Shown: positions 1 through 11,376 of the stretch, piece by piece | Layout: every line of letters starts with the position of its first letter | Numbering within the stretch: position 1 is the stretch's first letter | Source: Escarpia spicata | Lineage: Eukaryota > Annelida > Polychaeta > Sabellida > Siboglinidae | Assembly (NCBI GenBank): GCA_963995525.1 | Contig: OZ023205.1 | Coordinates: 40,663,379 to 40,727,378, forward strand | Direction of reading: 5' to 3' | Length of the DNA: 64,000 nucleotides | Notes under the pieces: model-generated | Told to the model about the DNA's origin: nothing | The model's input: the letters and a program-made list of their open reading frames with translations, nothing else | Database searches by the model: none | Made by a program: the position numbers and the translations under genes

Positions 1-236
1 CGAATTCATGAAAATAAAATGTTGCTTTTTCGATTTTGTTTTTAATAATGTGAATTATTTATAATAGTATGCCGGCATGTTGAATCTTACGGATTTCTAC
101 TAATCAAAGTGATTGAACTATTTCATATTTTGTTCCCTACTTCAAGCATGTTCTGTAATGGTTCAATTTCTCAATTAGAATAGTGTACACAAGGTTCAAA
201 ACCCTAACATATGAAGAACACAAATAAGCTAGACAG

Positions 237-1112
237 CAGACCTGGGGCCGAAGTACTCGGTACTCATGTACTCGTACATTTTTGAAGTACTCGTACTCAT
301 GATACTTATGGGTCACGTACTCGTACTCATACTCATTGTACTCAGATTTTACGAGTACATCTGAGTACTTTCTCAATATGTACTGGGGAAAATAAATATA
401 TTTGGTTATAAAATGAAACTTTCCTGAAATATTTAAATGTTCAACTATTTTTTAAATACTTTGTTATTTCTGATAGTATGCAACCTTACCATCCCTACAC
501 ATCCCAGTACATCCTCATTCTCTGATAACAATGACTATGATACCCAAACATGGCAACAGGCAGCATCTTTTCCCAGTCAGAAACACCCTGTTAAGCAAAC
601 AATAATTGTAGGCTAGCAGTTCAGGCCATAAACCTGTTTGTTTAATTAAGCCATAAAGAGTCAATTAGCAGTTAACCCACCAGTTAGACAGGAAATGCCT
701 TTGATGTAGTATGGAGACCATGCCTCTTGGCACTGGCTGACAGTGCTAACTGCTAAGAACAAGAACTGCCAGTCTTCCTCTGTAGAAGTAAGGTGGCTCA
801 AGTCAGACTGTCTCCTACACTAGTATAATCCCATGCCAACAGCCTGGCTAAAAAGTCCAAAGAGGATGCTGAGCCTGTTATGTGGACATGTGCTAACCCT
901 CTCAACAACTAGTAGTCTACGATCAGAAAATATAAATTGCAAACTTATAACATCAGCAGATGAACGTGAGGTGAACGAATACCTCAGTCAGCCATGTACA
1001 GATTGTCACAGTGACCCACTGCAGTTCTGAGTTTTCCAACTCTGTACTTGTACTCGTACTTATCCATCGTCAAAGTACTCGTACTCATAAAATGTACTTG
1101 GCCCCAGGTCTG
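237..1112. mobile_element. hAT-type non-autonomous DNA transposon with 8-bp target duplication
   Basis: The element starts CAGACCTGGGGCC and ends with its inverse, GGCCCCAGGTCTG. It is bounded on both sides by CTAGACAG (229-236 and 1113-1120), a perfect 8-bp target duplication as hAT elements make. Just inside both ends are runs of TACTCGTACTCAT-like subterminal repeats. Near the right end, about 955-1029 on the + strand, the frame reads EREVNEYLSQPC then SDPLQF, which resembles the C-terminal dimerisation tail of hAT transposases (E..YL..P....DPL.W). At 876 bp it is far too short for a full transposase, so it is an internally deleted derivative. It lies in a WDR12 intron. Confidence 0.85.
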
Positions 1113-1529
1113 CTAGACAGAATTCAAAAAGAGCAACTGACTTATCCAAAATTGAGAAATCTTTGTTATGTTATGAATGAAGCCTAACCAAATATGGTTT
1201 GATCACAGTAGAGACAGCAAGGTTATTTAAGAGTAGATCAGATAGTAATAGAAGTTGTTTAAAATTTAGGATGATACGGATAGAAATAGTTTGTCCAAAT
1301 TTAAGGAGTCACAGAACCTGAACGCATAAAATGGTGTTAGGAGACCAGTGTAGATTGGGCCAATTGGATGTGTGAGATAACTTTTCCATGTGCTGCTGGG
1401 AAATAAAAATCCCCGAAGTACTTGATATGATATGATATGATCTGTGATTCCAACCAATACACAGCTATGGTGTGTAACCTGGTGATTGGTTGTCACATGG
1501 TTTCTTGATGTCATTCTGTCATGTTTCAG

Positions 1530-1635
1530 GCAGGAACAAAAGTATTCTTCGATGTTGCTTACTCACCTCTTAATCGATTGCTGGTGGCGGCCTCTGCTGA
1601 CAGACATGTGAGACTGTATGACCCAAGAACATCGG
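1530..1635 (+). CDS. WDR12: WDR12 internal exon (WD40 repeat)
   Basis: WDR12 (Ytm1 in yeast) is a nucleolar WD40 propeller that works with PES1 and BOP1 in 60S ribosome maturation. This exon follows a T-rich acceptor ending TTTCAG and closes before GTAACT. It reads [18 protein letters not shown], then [12 protein letters not shown], matching the WD repeat of WDR12 that contains the conserved S-DRH-RLWDPRT block. The Trp of the usual WD dipeptide is Tyr here. It ends in phase 1, with a G that joins AT of the next exon to make Asp. The earlier two-thirds of the gene lies left of the window; no further WD exon is visible in 1-1529. Confidence 0.92.
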
Positions 1636-1899
1636 GTAACTAACACTTATTTTCTACACCAGCCCACAGAAATAGTCATTGTGGTTTTCTACCACAGCTG
1701 TCTTGCCCTGCATTATAGATATCATTTATAAAGACAATGATGCACTGAGAAGTTGTCTGAAAAAAAAATTCTTTGTGAAATTGCCCCCAAGATTCAACAA
1801 TATTTGTAACAATTACCATAACAAGTATTGTTTTGAACAACACTCCCGGCCTAGTCTGTATCTTTGAAACAAATTATAGTGAATATATTAGTAAATAAA

Positions 1900-3600
1900 T
1901 CACTATAGTCGCTGGTGTCGCATGTAAGAATCAAATGAAGAATGACATGTTTTGTGGATAAAGGTTTAATTTTTAGTCCTTTGGCCGAAGGTCCAAGGGA
2001 CTATTGCCTAAAACAATAAACAAAATCTACTGCTAGGGGATAGTCTCAAGGGCCCTTCTTAAAACCACATCACTAGATAGTGTACACATTTTGCATTTTT
2101 GGGGGCTGTGTCAGCCTTCTTCTGGTGTGATGTAGAGTTACCACAAGGAGAAAACTTGTCTCCTTTGTTATTTGCTATTTACCTGAATGATTTTGAAGAG
2201 AGTGTTAATCGTAATTATAAGGGACTTGACATGGCAGCTGGTGAAATTTACAACAACTTTAGTAATGATGATGATGAAAATGTATGTTCTACTATATGCT
2301 GATGATACTAGAATGATTCAATCAAATACAGATTTCTTGTGTATAGCGGAACTATGTCAACTCTTCTAATGGTTGACGTTTGGTTATTTCAGGATGACCC
2401 CCTTAAAATGTAAGCCCAACTGTCCAGGGCTTGCGGTCAAGCTGTGCTGGCTGGGAAGCTATTCCCCTTTCCAAAACATCTGTCACATGCAGAGTCTGTG
2501 ACTTGCATGGATATCTATTTTTATGCAGTTGTTTGATATAAGTAGGAAGTTTGGGAAATTAGTTATTCTTAGGCCACAGAAAAGTAAATCCCAGTTTCTC
2601 ACCAGTGCATGTGTTTAAAAACAACATTTTATTTTCTGTTATAATTATTCCTGTAAATGCAAGACATGGTGCAATAAGTGAACAGTAAACATGTCAACAT
2701 TTTACTTCCATCATAACCCTTTATGGTCTGTAACTATGATTCACCAAAAAACATTTGATTAATAATTACCTACAGGGTTGTTTGATTTCTGCCCGGCAGA
2801 AACAGCAACAATACGAAATACATGCCATTGATAGGCAAATGTGTTCTTTTGATAGAAAACGTCAGTTTCTTTCTGTACCTGTCTACGTATGATAACCATT
2901 TGTCCGCCCTGCTCACAATAAACATCACATGAATTATAAAAAGAAGATCACTGCCATTTAACTTGTGGATTAGTATTATAAAACTGCTCTGCTACTGCTT
3001 GGTGGACAGTTAATTAGTGGCTCAAGTTCAAATAAGTTAGGCCGTTTTTCACACCTGCATGGTAGCTTAGGCTCAGTAGTGTGCTGGCAGCCACTAAACC
3101 TATAGGCTCGTGTAAAAAGGATAGTTGGCAGAAAATACTTAATCTGGCATAACTTGATAAGTTTTTGTAGCAGCACATTTGTACTTCCAGTGTATCATTG
3201 CAACATAACATACATACTGTGTGCTACATTTGAATGTCATGCATGTAATATTTCCACGCAATCCATTTGCATATGTAATGTAAAACTTCAACAGCCGTTT
3301 TCTTAATTTTCACTTTTTGAACCCTACCATGTTCAATGCTCCATAACTTCGCCAATTTTTGTAGCAGTCATAATTTTTGAAACCGTGTAAAGCACTCTAC
3401 CCAACCTTTACAAGAATGTAAGAAAACAATGTTACCATTTTTCCGACTTATCACTCGTTTGGTCAGACACGGTCACATATCGACGTATTAGTCCAAAGGA
3501 CTTCAGGGCCTCTTGGCCCATTTTTTACTTTTACAAATTTAAAATATTTGTTGTTGGAAATAAACCCCACATCAATTGATTGAGGACAAATGATCATTAT
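1900..3600. other. WDR12 intron containing repeat debris
   Basis: The intron 1636-3661 contains the reverse-transcriptase fragment described separately. Near 1975-2010 and 3488-3522 are two short related segments rich in GTCC/GGAC (AGTCCTTTGGCC... and AGTCCAAAGGACTTC...), which could be ends of one larger inserted element. No convincing terminal repeat or target duplication was found, so this is a suggestion only. Confidence 0.3.
2099..2345 (+). pseudogene. LINE reverse-transcriptase fragment, frameshifted
   Basis: One frame reads ELPQGENLSPLLFAIYLNDF, the classic palm-domain block preceding the catalytic motif in non-LTR reverse transcriptases. The catalytic block LLYADDTRMI appears from about 2286 in a different frame, so at least one frameshift separates them, around the run of GATGAT at 2268-2276. 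Only about 80 codons survive, with no endonuclease or 3' tail visible. It is a dead fragment of a non-LTR retrotransposon inside the WDR12 intron. Confidence 0.85.
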
Positions 3601-3661
3601 GTTGAGGTTCAATAGATGATTATTTGATGTGTTTGCAGTAACAAGTAATGTTTGTCTGTAG

Positions 3662-3794
3662 ATGGCGCTGTAGTCAAGTGTACGTTCACTTCACACACTG
3701 GCTGGGTGTCGGCCGTGGCATGGTCACCAGTGGATGAACACCAGTTCATCTCTGGATCATACGATGGCGTCCTCAAACAATGGGATACTCGCAG
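3662..3794 (+). CDS. WDR12: WDR12 internal exon (WD40 repeat)
   Basis: The acceptor is GTCTGTAG and the donor GTAGGA. The exon reads (D)GAVVKCTFTSHTGWVSAV, then AWSPVDEHQFISGSYDG and LKQWDTR. This is the WDR12 repeat with the family signature TSHTGWV..V.WSP..E...ISGS.D...K.WDTR. It is 133 nt long, enters in phase 1 and leaves in phase 2, its final AG joining C of the next exon to give Ser. Flanking phases match on both sides. Confidence 0.94.
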
Positions 3795-4250
3795 GTAGGA
3801 TACGTGTCTCCCTCACACATCTGCTGTCACCACGACTGAGCACCTTATTATAAGTTTTGGGACTCGTTTTTTTATAATCAATCGTCAGTTAGGTCAAACT
3901 GGTCGATTCTATAATCAGTTTGTGGGTGGTCATTTTAAGAAAGGTTTGATCACTAGGTGGCAGTACTAGTGTGACCCATCAATGACATCTGATGTAAACC
4001 AGGAGCTTAGCCGAAGACACGTCTGTCTGTCTTCAAGACTGGCAGATTACTGGCCAAAACGGGTAATTACAACTGATGAGACTGGTGGAATTTAAAGGGG
4101 GCCAGATGGACACTAGAGTAACTAATAGTTCCAAGTCTATGGGCCCACATTAACGGTAGCCGCTGGTCCAAAATTAGATTTTTTTGTCATTTTGTGATTT
4201 CATCATTTTCCAATAGATTAACATGTTATGCATTCCCAAATTTCCCTGAA

Positions 4251-4669
4251 ATTGTCACCAGTTATTCTCTGGAATATTCCAGGTGCAATGAGCTAATTTG
4301 GATGTCACAGCTTTATTTTAAGGGTTTGTAAACAAGGGTCAACCAGTTAGGGATTTGTTTAAATCTTCACCTGAATAGTGCAATTCAATGTGGTCATAAA
4401 TCACTTGAAGTCAGAGCCCAATACCACCTTATTGTGCAAAGTAACATTCCAAGAAGCAACTTATTATATTATAGCCGATTTTTCACACTTTTAACAACCT
4501 TCACCCAACTAATATAATACTCAATTTTTATGAAGATATGATGAGTTTTAACCAAGATATGGCCCATAGTTACTTTAGGACCAGTGACTCCTCTTAATGA
4601 CTATCATTGGGACAAATCAGTGAAACAAATCAAATGGACCAGTTTTTATTAAATAAAATGGCTCAAATG
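4251..4669. repeat. Dispersed repeat, copy A
   Basis: This segment and 6592-7004 share blocks of near-identity, starting at TCACCAGTTATTCTCTGGAA and ending at AAATAAAATGGCTCAAAT, with differing central sections. Copy A is in the last WDR12 intron and copy B is intergenic. The inverted match between AGAGTAACTA near 4111 and TAGTTACTTTAGGACC near 4567 hints at a terminal-inverted-repeat element, but the ends are not certain. No coding capacity is seen. Confidence 0.65.
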
Positions 4670-5296
4670 ACACTTGTTTGTCATTGAAAACAACTAAACT
4701 GGTCAGTAATAGCTGTGATTGATGTGAATGGCTTCCTTGCTAAACGGCATACTTTCGATTAGTTCAAGACTAGCGAAACAAAAGGGACTGATGTAGTCAC
4801 ACAACATATTTGACGAAAATGTACATTCCTGTTTGTAATAATCACCACAGGAAACTATTCAGAAAGCCTCACAACATTTATGCATTTAATGCGTTGCGTA
4901 TTTCCGTAACATGGTGTTTCCGAACCTGCCATAATAGTTCCAGTGATACGAGTACTTCACAATACGTGCTGTTTGTACACATCTTGCAATAAGGGCTTCC
5001 TAGGGAAGCAGATCTGATGTTGCAACAAACACGTCTGCCTGGGACAGAGAAGAGTGACCGAGTCCTACTTTAGAATAATGTACAGTTTTGTATAATCGCA
5101 CCTTTATCTTTAGTATGTGATAGCAATATGAAAGTGCATGATTTGTTTGTCACTTTAAAACAAAGCTACTGACCGTGTTCTTTTGTTATGCTCAATCACT
5201 CGTGTAGTATGACATAATTGAACATTGAAGTAGGAACAAAAATTGGCCTATCACCTGTGTTGAACTCTGACCTTACAAGGAGATCACTTCTTTCAG

Positions 5297-5465
5297 CCCA
5301 AAGGCGCCCCTATTTGACCTGACAGGTCACGATGACAGAATACTGGCTGTTGATTGGTCGATTCCCCAGCTGATGCTAAGCGGGGGTACTGACAACCACC
5401 TCAAGGTGTTCCGCGTCTCCAACCTTTCTCCCGTGACAAAGACGACTGGACGGCGGTCACGATGA
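5297..5465 (+). CDS. WDR12: WDR12 terminal coding exon
   Basis: It follows a TTTCAG acceptor and ends in TGA at 5463-5465. The reading is PKAPLFDLTGHDDRILAVDW, then MLSGGTDNHLKVFRVSNL and a short tail ending GRRSR. This is the last blade of the propeller: the PLYDL..HEDKVL.VDW and LLSGG.DN pattern of WDR12 is clear. The exon is 169 nt (1 + 168), in phase with the preceding AG. The C-terminal tail is basic and differs from vertebrate WDR12, which is usual for the last few residues. The whole visible portion covers roughly the last 135 residues of the protein. Confidence 0.95.
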
Positions 5466-5502
5466 AATTGTCATACTGTCTTGTCAAACAAAACCAGTGT
5501 TA

Positions 5503-5508
5503 AATAAA
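5503..5508 (+). terminator. WDR12 polyadenylation signal
   Basis: AATAAA lies 38 bases after the WDR12 stop codon, so the 3' UTR would be very short. A GT/T-rich stretch follows downstream. Confidence 0.75.
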
Positions 5509-5700
5509 CATTGTCAACAAATATACATTCAGACCTTCCAAGTTTGCCAATACGGGAGATCTCCCACTTCTTTTGTCGTTTTTAAAGTGTCCTAATATTC
5601 CACTAATTTGTTAACCTCCTCTGTCACCCCTTTTAAGGCCCATTTTGGTCGCACTTTTCTGTACATTTTCTGCACAGTTTGTTGCGACACCTAGCAGTTG

Positions 5701-6255
5701 TGACGTCACCGCAGGTTGCTTCTCTAGGATTTAGCATGGCGTGCATCTATGAGGGTTGGTGTTTCAGGCTGTACCTAAAATTGCAATTGTGGCATTTAAT
5801 TTTATATCACCATAAAGATAATAATCTTACCTACAAATGTGTCGCTGGAATTTTGTTTACTTTTGGAGTTATTGCTGTTTGAACATTGCAAATCACAAAC
5901 TTGCAATGGAATTTTATATATTGCATTGAAGATAATAATCATATCTACAAGTTTGTCGCTGGATGTACCCAGGACTTATTTTAATTTTTTTAGTTATTGC
6001 CATTTGAACATTGCGAGTGATTAATCCTACAATGTATACGCGGCAGCGGATATAATGCAAGGTTGAGCATTCGCAATGTTCAAACGGCAATAACTCAAAA
6101 AGTTATGTAGATAAGAATATTATCTATACGGTGATATCAAACAATAGTAAATTCCGTGTTTGCAATTTCATGTAGTCTGAAACAACAGGCCACACTGCCG
6201 CTTGCCGTGCTAAAGGATAGGGCGCGCTCAGTGGCATTGCCTGTGGTGACGTCAG
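5701..6255. repeat. Foldback (inverted repeat) element
   Basis: The left arm runs from TGACGTCACCGCAGG (5701) through AGTTATTGCTGTTTGAACAT. It is mirrored in reverse complement by the right arm, from ATGTTCAAACGGCAATAACT (about 6077) to CCTGTGGTGACGTCA (to 6255). The arms are about 190 bp and diverged. Part of the left arm (AAGATAATAAT..TTTGTCGCTGG) is also duplicated directly at about 5930. No coding capacity is present. It lies in the convergent intergenic gap just after WDR12. Confidence 0.75.
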
Positions 6256-6591
6256 CCACATCAGACGGACTGTGTCATGCAAATGACCACGTTTGAGTGG
6301 GCCTAGTGACTTGAGTTTGCAATTAACAGGCTTCACTACTTGGCACATTACTTGATAAGAGTATTAAGTTTATCTATACAAAGTTTCAAAGACATATTAA
6401 ATTTCATTTCACATCCTTCTGATATCGAGCAAAAATCCCATTTATCCTTTTTCTTACGTAGGTTTTCCGTCAATTTTTATATATTTTTATTCAGTTTATT
6501 TACACACGACTGTATGATATAATTTAATTAATTAATTAAGGATGTAGTACTAGATAAACTTAATAAAAATTACACAGGATATAGAATTGAA

Positions 6592-7004
6592 ATTTTCACC
6601 AGTTATTCTCTGGAATATTCCAGGTGCAATGAGCTAATTTGGATGTCAGCTTTATTTTAAGGATTTGTAAAGTTCTAAACAAGGGTCAACCAATTAGGGA
6701 TTTATAGTATGATGGTATTTGCTAACACTTATTCTGAATAATTTTTCCTGTGGGCATATATCCATTGGCTCATAAACTGTTGTTGCCATGGCAGCAATTA
6801 TGCAAATTAGCTGATTTTTCACAAGTTTAACAACCTTCATCCAACTAATATAATCCTCACTTTTTATGAAGATATGAGGAGTTTTAACCAATATATGGCC
6901 CGTAGTTACTTTAGGACCAGTGACTCCTCTTAATGACTATCATTGGGACAATTCATAGTGAAACAAATCAAATGGATGTTTTTATTAAATAAAATGGCTC
7001 AAAT
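6592..7004. repeat. Dispersed repeat, copy B
   Basis: This is the partner of the copy at 4251-4669, in the same orientation. The last 170 bases, from TTAACAACCTTCA to GGCTCAAAT, are the best-conserved block. The middle differs, with sequence in this copy that is absent from copy A. Confidence 0.65.
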
Positions 7005-8084
7005 CATAGCCTGTGTAATTTGGGTGAAAAAAACATTCTGTATAAAGTCCTCCCAAGAAATTCCACGTATAGATAGATCTCCCGCTATTTGCTCGTGGCA
7101 ACATTGAAGGTAAAAGGTAAGTTCTTACATTGCGCTTGATAGACTATTCATACACAAATATCCACCACTGTCAATAACCAGGTACTCATTCATACAGCTG
7201 AGTGACCAAGCGTAATGGGGACTGAACAAACTTCACCAAGTTTTGAAATGGCATCGATAGGATTTGAACCCAGAATCTTTTGAAGTGTGCTAAAACAACC
7301 AACATTTGCGGTTCCACTGTTGCCAAAGTTGGTCCAAGCGAAGACACAGTAACGTACAATATAAAACCATTTTTATTTCTCGCATACAACCACCTTAAGC
7401 ACGACTACAACAAACACAATCTTGTGCAAATGATCAGTTCTCAACAAGACGCGATTCAGAATCAACAAATGTACTCGGCACACAGACAGGAAGTGGTGTT
7501 ACAAATGAAATGGCTGAACTAGAAAAACATTTTAATTTCAAAAAAATTAGCGACTGGATATCGTTTTTGACTCGTGGTCAAGACAGCTGGTGCTAGAGTG
7601 TTCCTTGTATCTGCTGTGTGGTAACTGTCAAACTGAAGCATAATTACAGTGTCATGAGTGATACTAGTGCATATTGTTACCCTGTCATATTGCAGAACGA
7701 TATAAAAATTCCCTGAGAACACTACATCTCGGCACCCAGCCACAAAAACCTTTGGCACGTTCTCACATACATGAACAGACCTTTTCCTTGTTTTAAATGA
7801 ATCGGTTACAATTACGGATATATTTAATCAGCTTGTGCTAAACTGTATTACAATTTACAACCAATAGGAATAAATAGTTTTAACACCGACTGCTGCTTAA
7901 TTTAATAAAACAAACTAGACAATTTATGTTACCATAACATGCTTCATATAATTATTTTGATCCACATCCGCACTAATGATGCTATACCGATTGGGGTACA
8001 CTCTCTTGGAACATTTTGTTTTTGGAGGTATTTCTTGCAATAATAAACATAGAGTGCGGTTGTGATGTTAGAGTTGTGACAACT
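7005..8084. other. Intergenic sequence between convergent genes
   Basis: AT-rich sequence with no exon-like block, no recognisable RNA gene and no clear repeat ends on either strand. It separates the 3' end of WDR12 (+) from the likely 3' end of MSL1 (-). Confidence 0.5.
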
Positions 8085-8090
8085 TTTATT
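8085..8090 (-). terminator. Candidate MSL1 polyadenylation signal
   Basis: TTTATT on the + strand is AATAAA on the MSL1 strand, about 1.07 kb past the MSL1 stop codon. I saw no good match closer to the stop, which would make 8085-9155 the 3' UTR. This is inferred from the hexamer alone. Confidence 0.4.
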
Positions 8091-9155
8091 ATCATTTAAA
8101 ATATTAATTTCTGTGTTGAAATAATTGTGCAATCTGACAGTTAACTGCACTTCTAGTGAGTCACAAATACGCAAACATCTTCCCATTTCAAGACATACAC
8201 ACCAATATTAGCCTACAGCTATGGTTTACTTCAACACGCACATATATCCATTCTTACACCCACCTCAGCTACCGTCATAAGACGTCACTGCGTAACTTTC
8301 CACACGTGAATTATGTACAAATGTATACACGATACCAACATCTCCACCAGAGGTCACTGTTGTTGAGCTCAAAGTCACGGGAGATAAAACGACTGTGGCC
8401 ATTCATTCGGTGATCTACTAGTGAACACATATTCCACCAGGAGGTGCCCGAGTTTGCAAATCATGGTTGACAACAATCGTTCTTCACACAATTCTGCCAG
8501 TATCTATCAACTCTTCATTGTCACCCGAAATGTCATTGTCACCCAAATATGCCAAGTAACAAGACTAGACGACCGACATAAAGAAGCGCAGGATTTCTGT
8601 TGACGCATAAACAGTTCTGCACAACATGTCAACAGTAAGTGAACTGCAGGACCGAGAATTAGAGATAAACTGTTCAGCATCACCGAGATGCAACAAGTCA
8701 TGAAGATTTTGCGATGGTCCAATTATCTGCAGTAAAACCTGAATACATTCACCAAAATCGAGACACTGCAGTCTGACTGCTAATCCTCAACACAGAAACC
8801 ACAGAACTGTGCAACTATTTCCTAATGACAGTAGTTAGACAATACAATGTAACTGTACAGTGCCTGTCCCCAGACTCCAGTCCAGGAATAGTGCCACCTC
8901 CCTTCAGGCATGGTGTCAATGTCACTTGTTATCGACTCATGAAACACAAGACTCGATCCACAACAAGATCAAGGTAATACTTTGTAACGTCACTGTATAT
9001 GATGACTTATAACAAAGAAGTCGGTAAGACAGTATTCTGTTGTTGTGTGCTACCAATGCCATCTCTGCATGCAAAGCAAACAAGACGATTGGCAAACAAA
9101 TGTCAACTCTTTTTTATACCTATTTACAACTCTAGCAAGATGCGAGCTGGCAGTC

Positions 9156-9234
9156 CTATCTGTTGCGCGTCCGAGATTGCAACCGTGTGTTCTCTTTCTT
9201 CCCCTGTCCATCAAACCACGGCAACTCAAACTCT
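9156..9234 (-). CDS. MSL1: MSL1 exon 8 (C-terminus of PEHE region)
   Basis: On the - strand, an excellent acceptor (TCGTCTGTTTCAG) is followed by codons for EFELPWFDGQGKK and the basic tail TRLQSRTRNR, then TAG at 9156-9158. FELPW is the invariant end of the MSL1 PEHE region (human NFELPWLD). The exon is 79 nt, and its first A completes CA of exon 7 to give Gln. Confidence 0.93.
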
Positions 9235-9921
9235 CTGAAACAGACGAAAACACGCTTGCCACAATCATGAACTGCACATAAACTTTTTCCTACATAACTG
9301 TTCCCAACTAAATTTTACAGTAATGTTCAGAAATTTCTGTTGACTGATTTATCTATACACACATGAGATATCCATTTACATTACTCATCCACATTTAAAG
9401 GAAATAAAACAAGAAAAATACATTTGTAACATAAATTCAATTTTAAACCCGTCTGTGTAGCGATTCCCGCGGAAAATATAAATTTAATGAGCTAGGCGAT
9501 CATGTGGTATCTTAACGTCACATATGACTCGCAGCAGAGCATGTTTACATGGATAGTTTTGGGGTCGAAACGAGCATCAGAACGAGTTATTGTGCAATAT
9601 TCCGATGTCATACAAACACTAATCATCATAGAGGAACAAGCAGTTATCTTACGGTTCCACATGAATTCAATTTTATTCAAAACAATGAATGCGAATGAGC
9701 CTACAGGTCGACTAGGTATCGCCGAGCTTGGGCTCGTTTTCAGAATAATTATATCGAATGCAACCAACGGGAGATAATGTACACCAATATACATACATAG
9801 CAAACATTTATCGTACAGAAAGTAACGTGTATAATCTTATAATATCACTAGAATATCGATGTAGGAAGGAGGAGTTGTACAATTTATCATAACAACTTAA
9901 ATCAGTCAGCGAATTTCTGTC

Positions 9922-10000
9922 GGTCCTGCTAGCTCATTTGGTAAAGGCGTTGGTTCCTTGGCATTCATTTTGTAATCGGGCGATGCCGGTTCGATCCCAT
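9922..10000 (+). repeat. tRNA-like (SINE-head) module, left arm
   Basis: The segment begins GGTCCTGCTAGCTCATTTGG and contains GGTAAAGG, an A-box-like block, then GCCGGTTCGATCCC, a near-consensus B box, and a run of seven T about 10 bases later (10003-10009). The anticodon region is not a proper 7-base loop, so this is a tRNA-derived promoter module rather than a working tRNA gene. It points into the palindrome centre. Confidence 0.65.
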
Positions 10001-10447
10001 TGATTTTTTTAACACTTTTTTGTTTATGTTTTCACCAAGTAATATAAACCAAATCATTTTTATACTATAATGCACTGTGTGTAAATATTTTTGTAGTAAT
10101 TATTTATTCGCCACAAAAATGAGAATATGGTAATTATATATAACGATGTTTCTAAATTGTATTTATCCAGATAGATCACCATTTGTTTTCACATATATAA
10201 TTACAATATATTACTGTACAATATATATATATATATACACAGTTAATACATATATCCATTATATTTGTTTGGATAAATACAATTTAGAAACATTGTTATA
10301 TAATTCCCATATTAAAATTTTTGTGGCGAATAAATAATTACTACAAAAATTAAAAAAATATTTACAAACATCATAGTATAAAAATGATTTGGTTTATATT
10401 ACTTGGTGAAAACAAAAACAAAGTTTTAAAAAATCAATGGTTTAGTG

Positions 10448-10527
10448 TCGGGATCGAACCGGCGTCGCCCAATTACCAAATAAATGCCAAGGAACCAACG
10501 CCTTTACCAAATGAGCTAGCAGGACCA
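10448..10527 (-). repeat. tRNA-like (SINE-head) module, right arm
   Basis: This is the mirror copy of the left module on the - strand: GGTCCTGCTAGCTCATTTGG, GGTAAAGGCG, then GACGCCGGTTCGATCCC. The A- and B-box-like blocks are retained. Unlike the left copy, it is not followed by a clean T run straight after the B box. It also points toward the centre, so the two promoters are convergent. Confidence 0.65.
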
Positions 10528-11303
10528 ACAGAAATTCGCTGACTGATTTAAGTTGTTATGATAAATTGTATAACTCCTCCTTCATACATCGATATTCTAG
10601 TGATATTATAAGATTATACACTTATACATGTTATTTTCTGTAGCTGGATACAATATATGTTTGTTATGTATTGGTGTAGATTGATTGCATCCGATATAAT
10701 TATTCTAAAAATGAGCCCAAGCTCGGCGAAACCTAGTCGACTTGTAGGCCTATTCGTATTCATTGTTTTGAATAAAATTGGATTCATGTGGAACCGTAAG
10801 ATAACTGCTTGTTCCTCTATGATGACTAGTGTTTGTATTACATCGGAATATCGCATAACTCATTTTGACGTTCGTTTCGATCCGAAAGCTATCCTTGTAA
10901 ACATGCTCTGAATGCATGGAAAGGGTCAGCCTGATGCGACTATGGGTCATATGTGACATCACATTTCTGCGTCCCGAAAAGCGCATTTAATTAAATTTTA
11001 TGATTTTTGTTGGCTTGGTGGACATGGAAATAGATAGCAGGATGTAATATAATATGAATTCAAGCCATAGATGTTTTTATTCCCTTTAAATTTCTTACAT
11101 CATCTCACATTAACCCAGCGACAGCCATCATTTCCTCCAATCTCTCGCAACCATATTACAAATTGTCTTCATGAAAACAAAAACCTGATTTCATTAGAGA
11201 GAACAGACACATGTACATATTAGACACAACTCTCCAAGGCGACTGTTTTCTTGGATGCATCATATGACTGCTGTAGTCTAACTGGTGAGAAGTCTACACT
11301 TAC

Positions 11304-11376
11304 TGTGTGTGTATCTTTGGCAATGGGTATCCGAACACAGAGACAGGCACCGCGTCACAGACCTCTATGTGTGTCA
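11304..11376 (-). CDS. MSL1: MSL1 exon 7 (PEHE core)
   Basis: The acceptor is TGTGTGTTTCAG and the donor GTAAGTG. The exon reads THIEVCDAVPVSVFGYPLPK, then IHT, corresponding to the human DDVESLMITPFLPVVAFGRPLP stretch of the PEHE region. It is 73 nt, entering in phase 1 (T from exon 6 plus TG gives Leu) and leaving with CA. The downstream intron holds the large palindrome. Confidence 0.93.

Larger units (their letters stand above)
9397..11091. mobile_element. Large near-palindromic element with tRNA-like arms
   Basis: The arms at about 9510-10190 and 10265-10960 are reverse complements with few differences. They share GTCACATATGAC, AGAGCATGTTTACA, TTACGGTTCCACATGAAT, GCCGAGCTTGG, and the inner block GGATAAATACAATTTAGAAA. 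The roughly 75-bp centre is TA-rich. Weaker symmetry (TTTAAAGG.AATAAAA) reaches outward to 9392-9415 and 11075-11091, which may be the true ends. Each arm carries a tRNA-like module. No transposase is present, and arm divergence makes an assembly artefact unlikely. It fills most of MSL1 intron 7. Confidence 0.85.

Noticed and set aside
9922..10000. Functional tRNA gene in the palindrome arm
   Set aside because: The A- and B-box-like blocks are good, but the anticodon arm does not fold normally, so it is treated as a tRNA-derived promoter module.
9502..10911. Mirrored 80-100 codon frames on both strands around 9.5-9.8 and 10.6-10.9 kb
   Set aside because: They are the same arm sequence of the palindrome read twice; no protein family is recognised and the two copies do not keep the frame identically.
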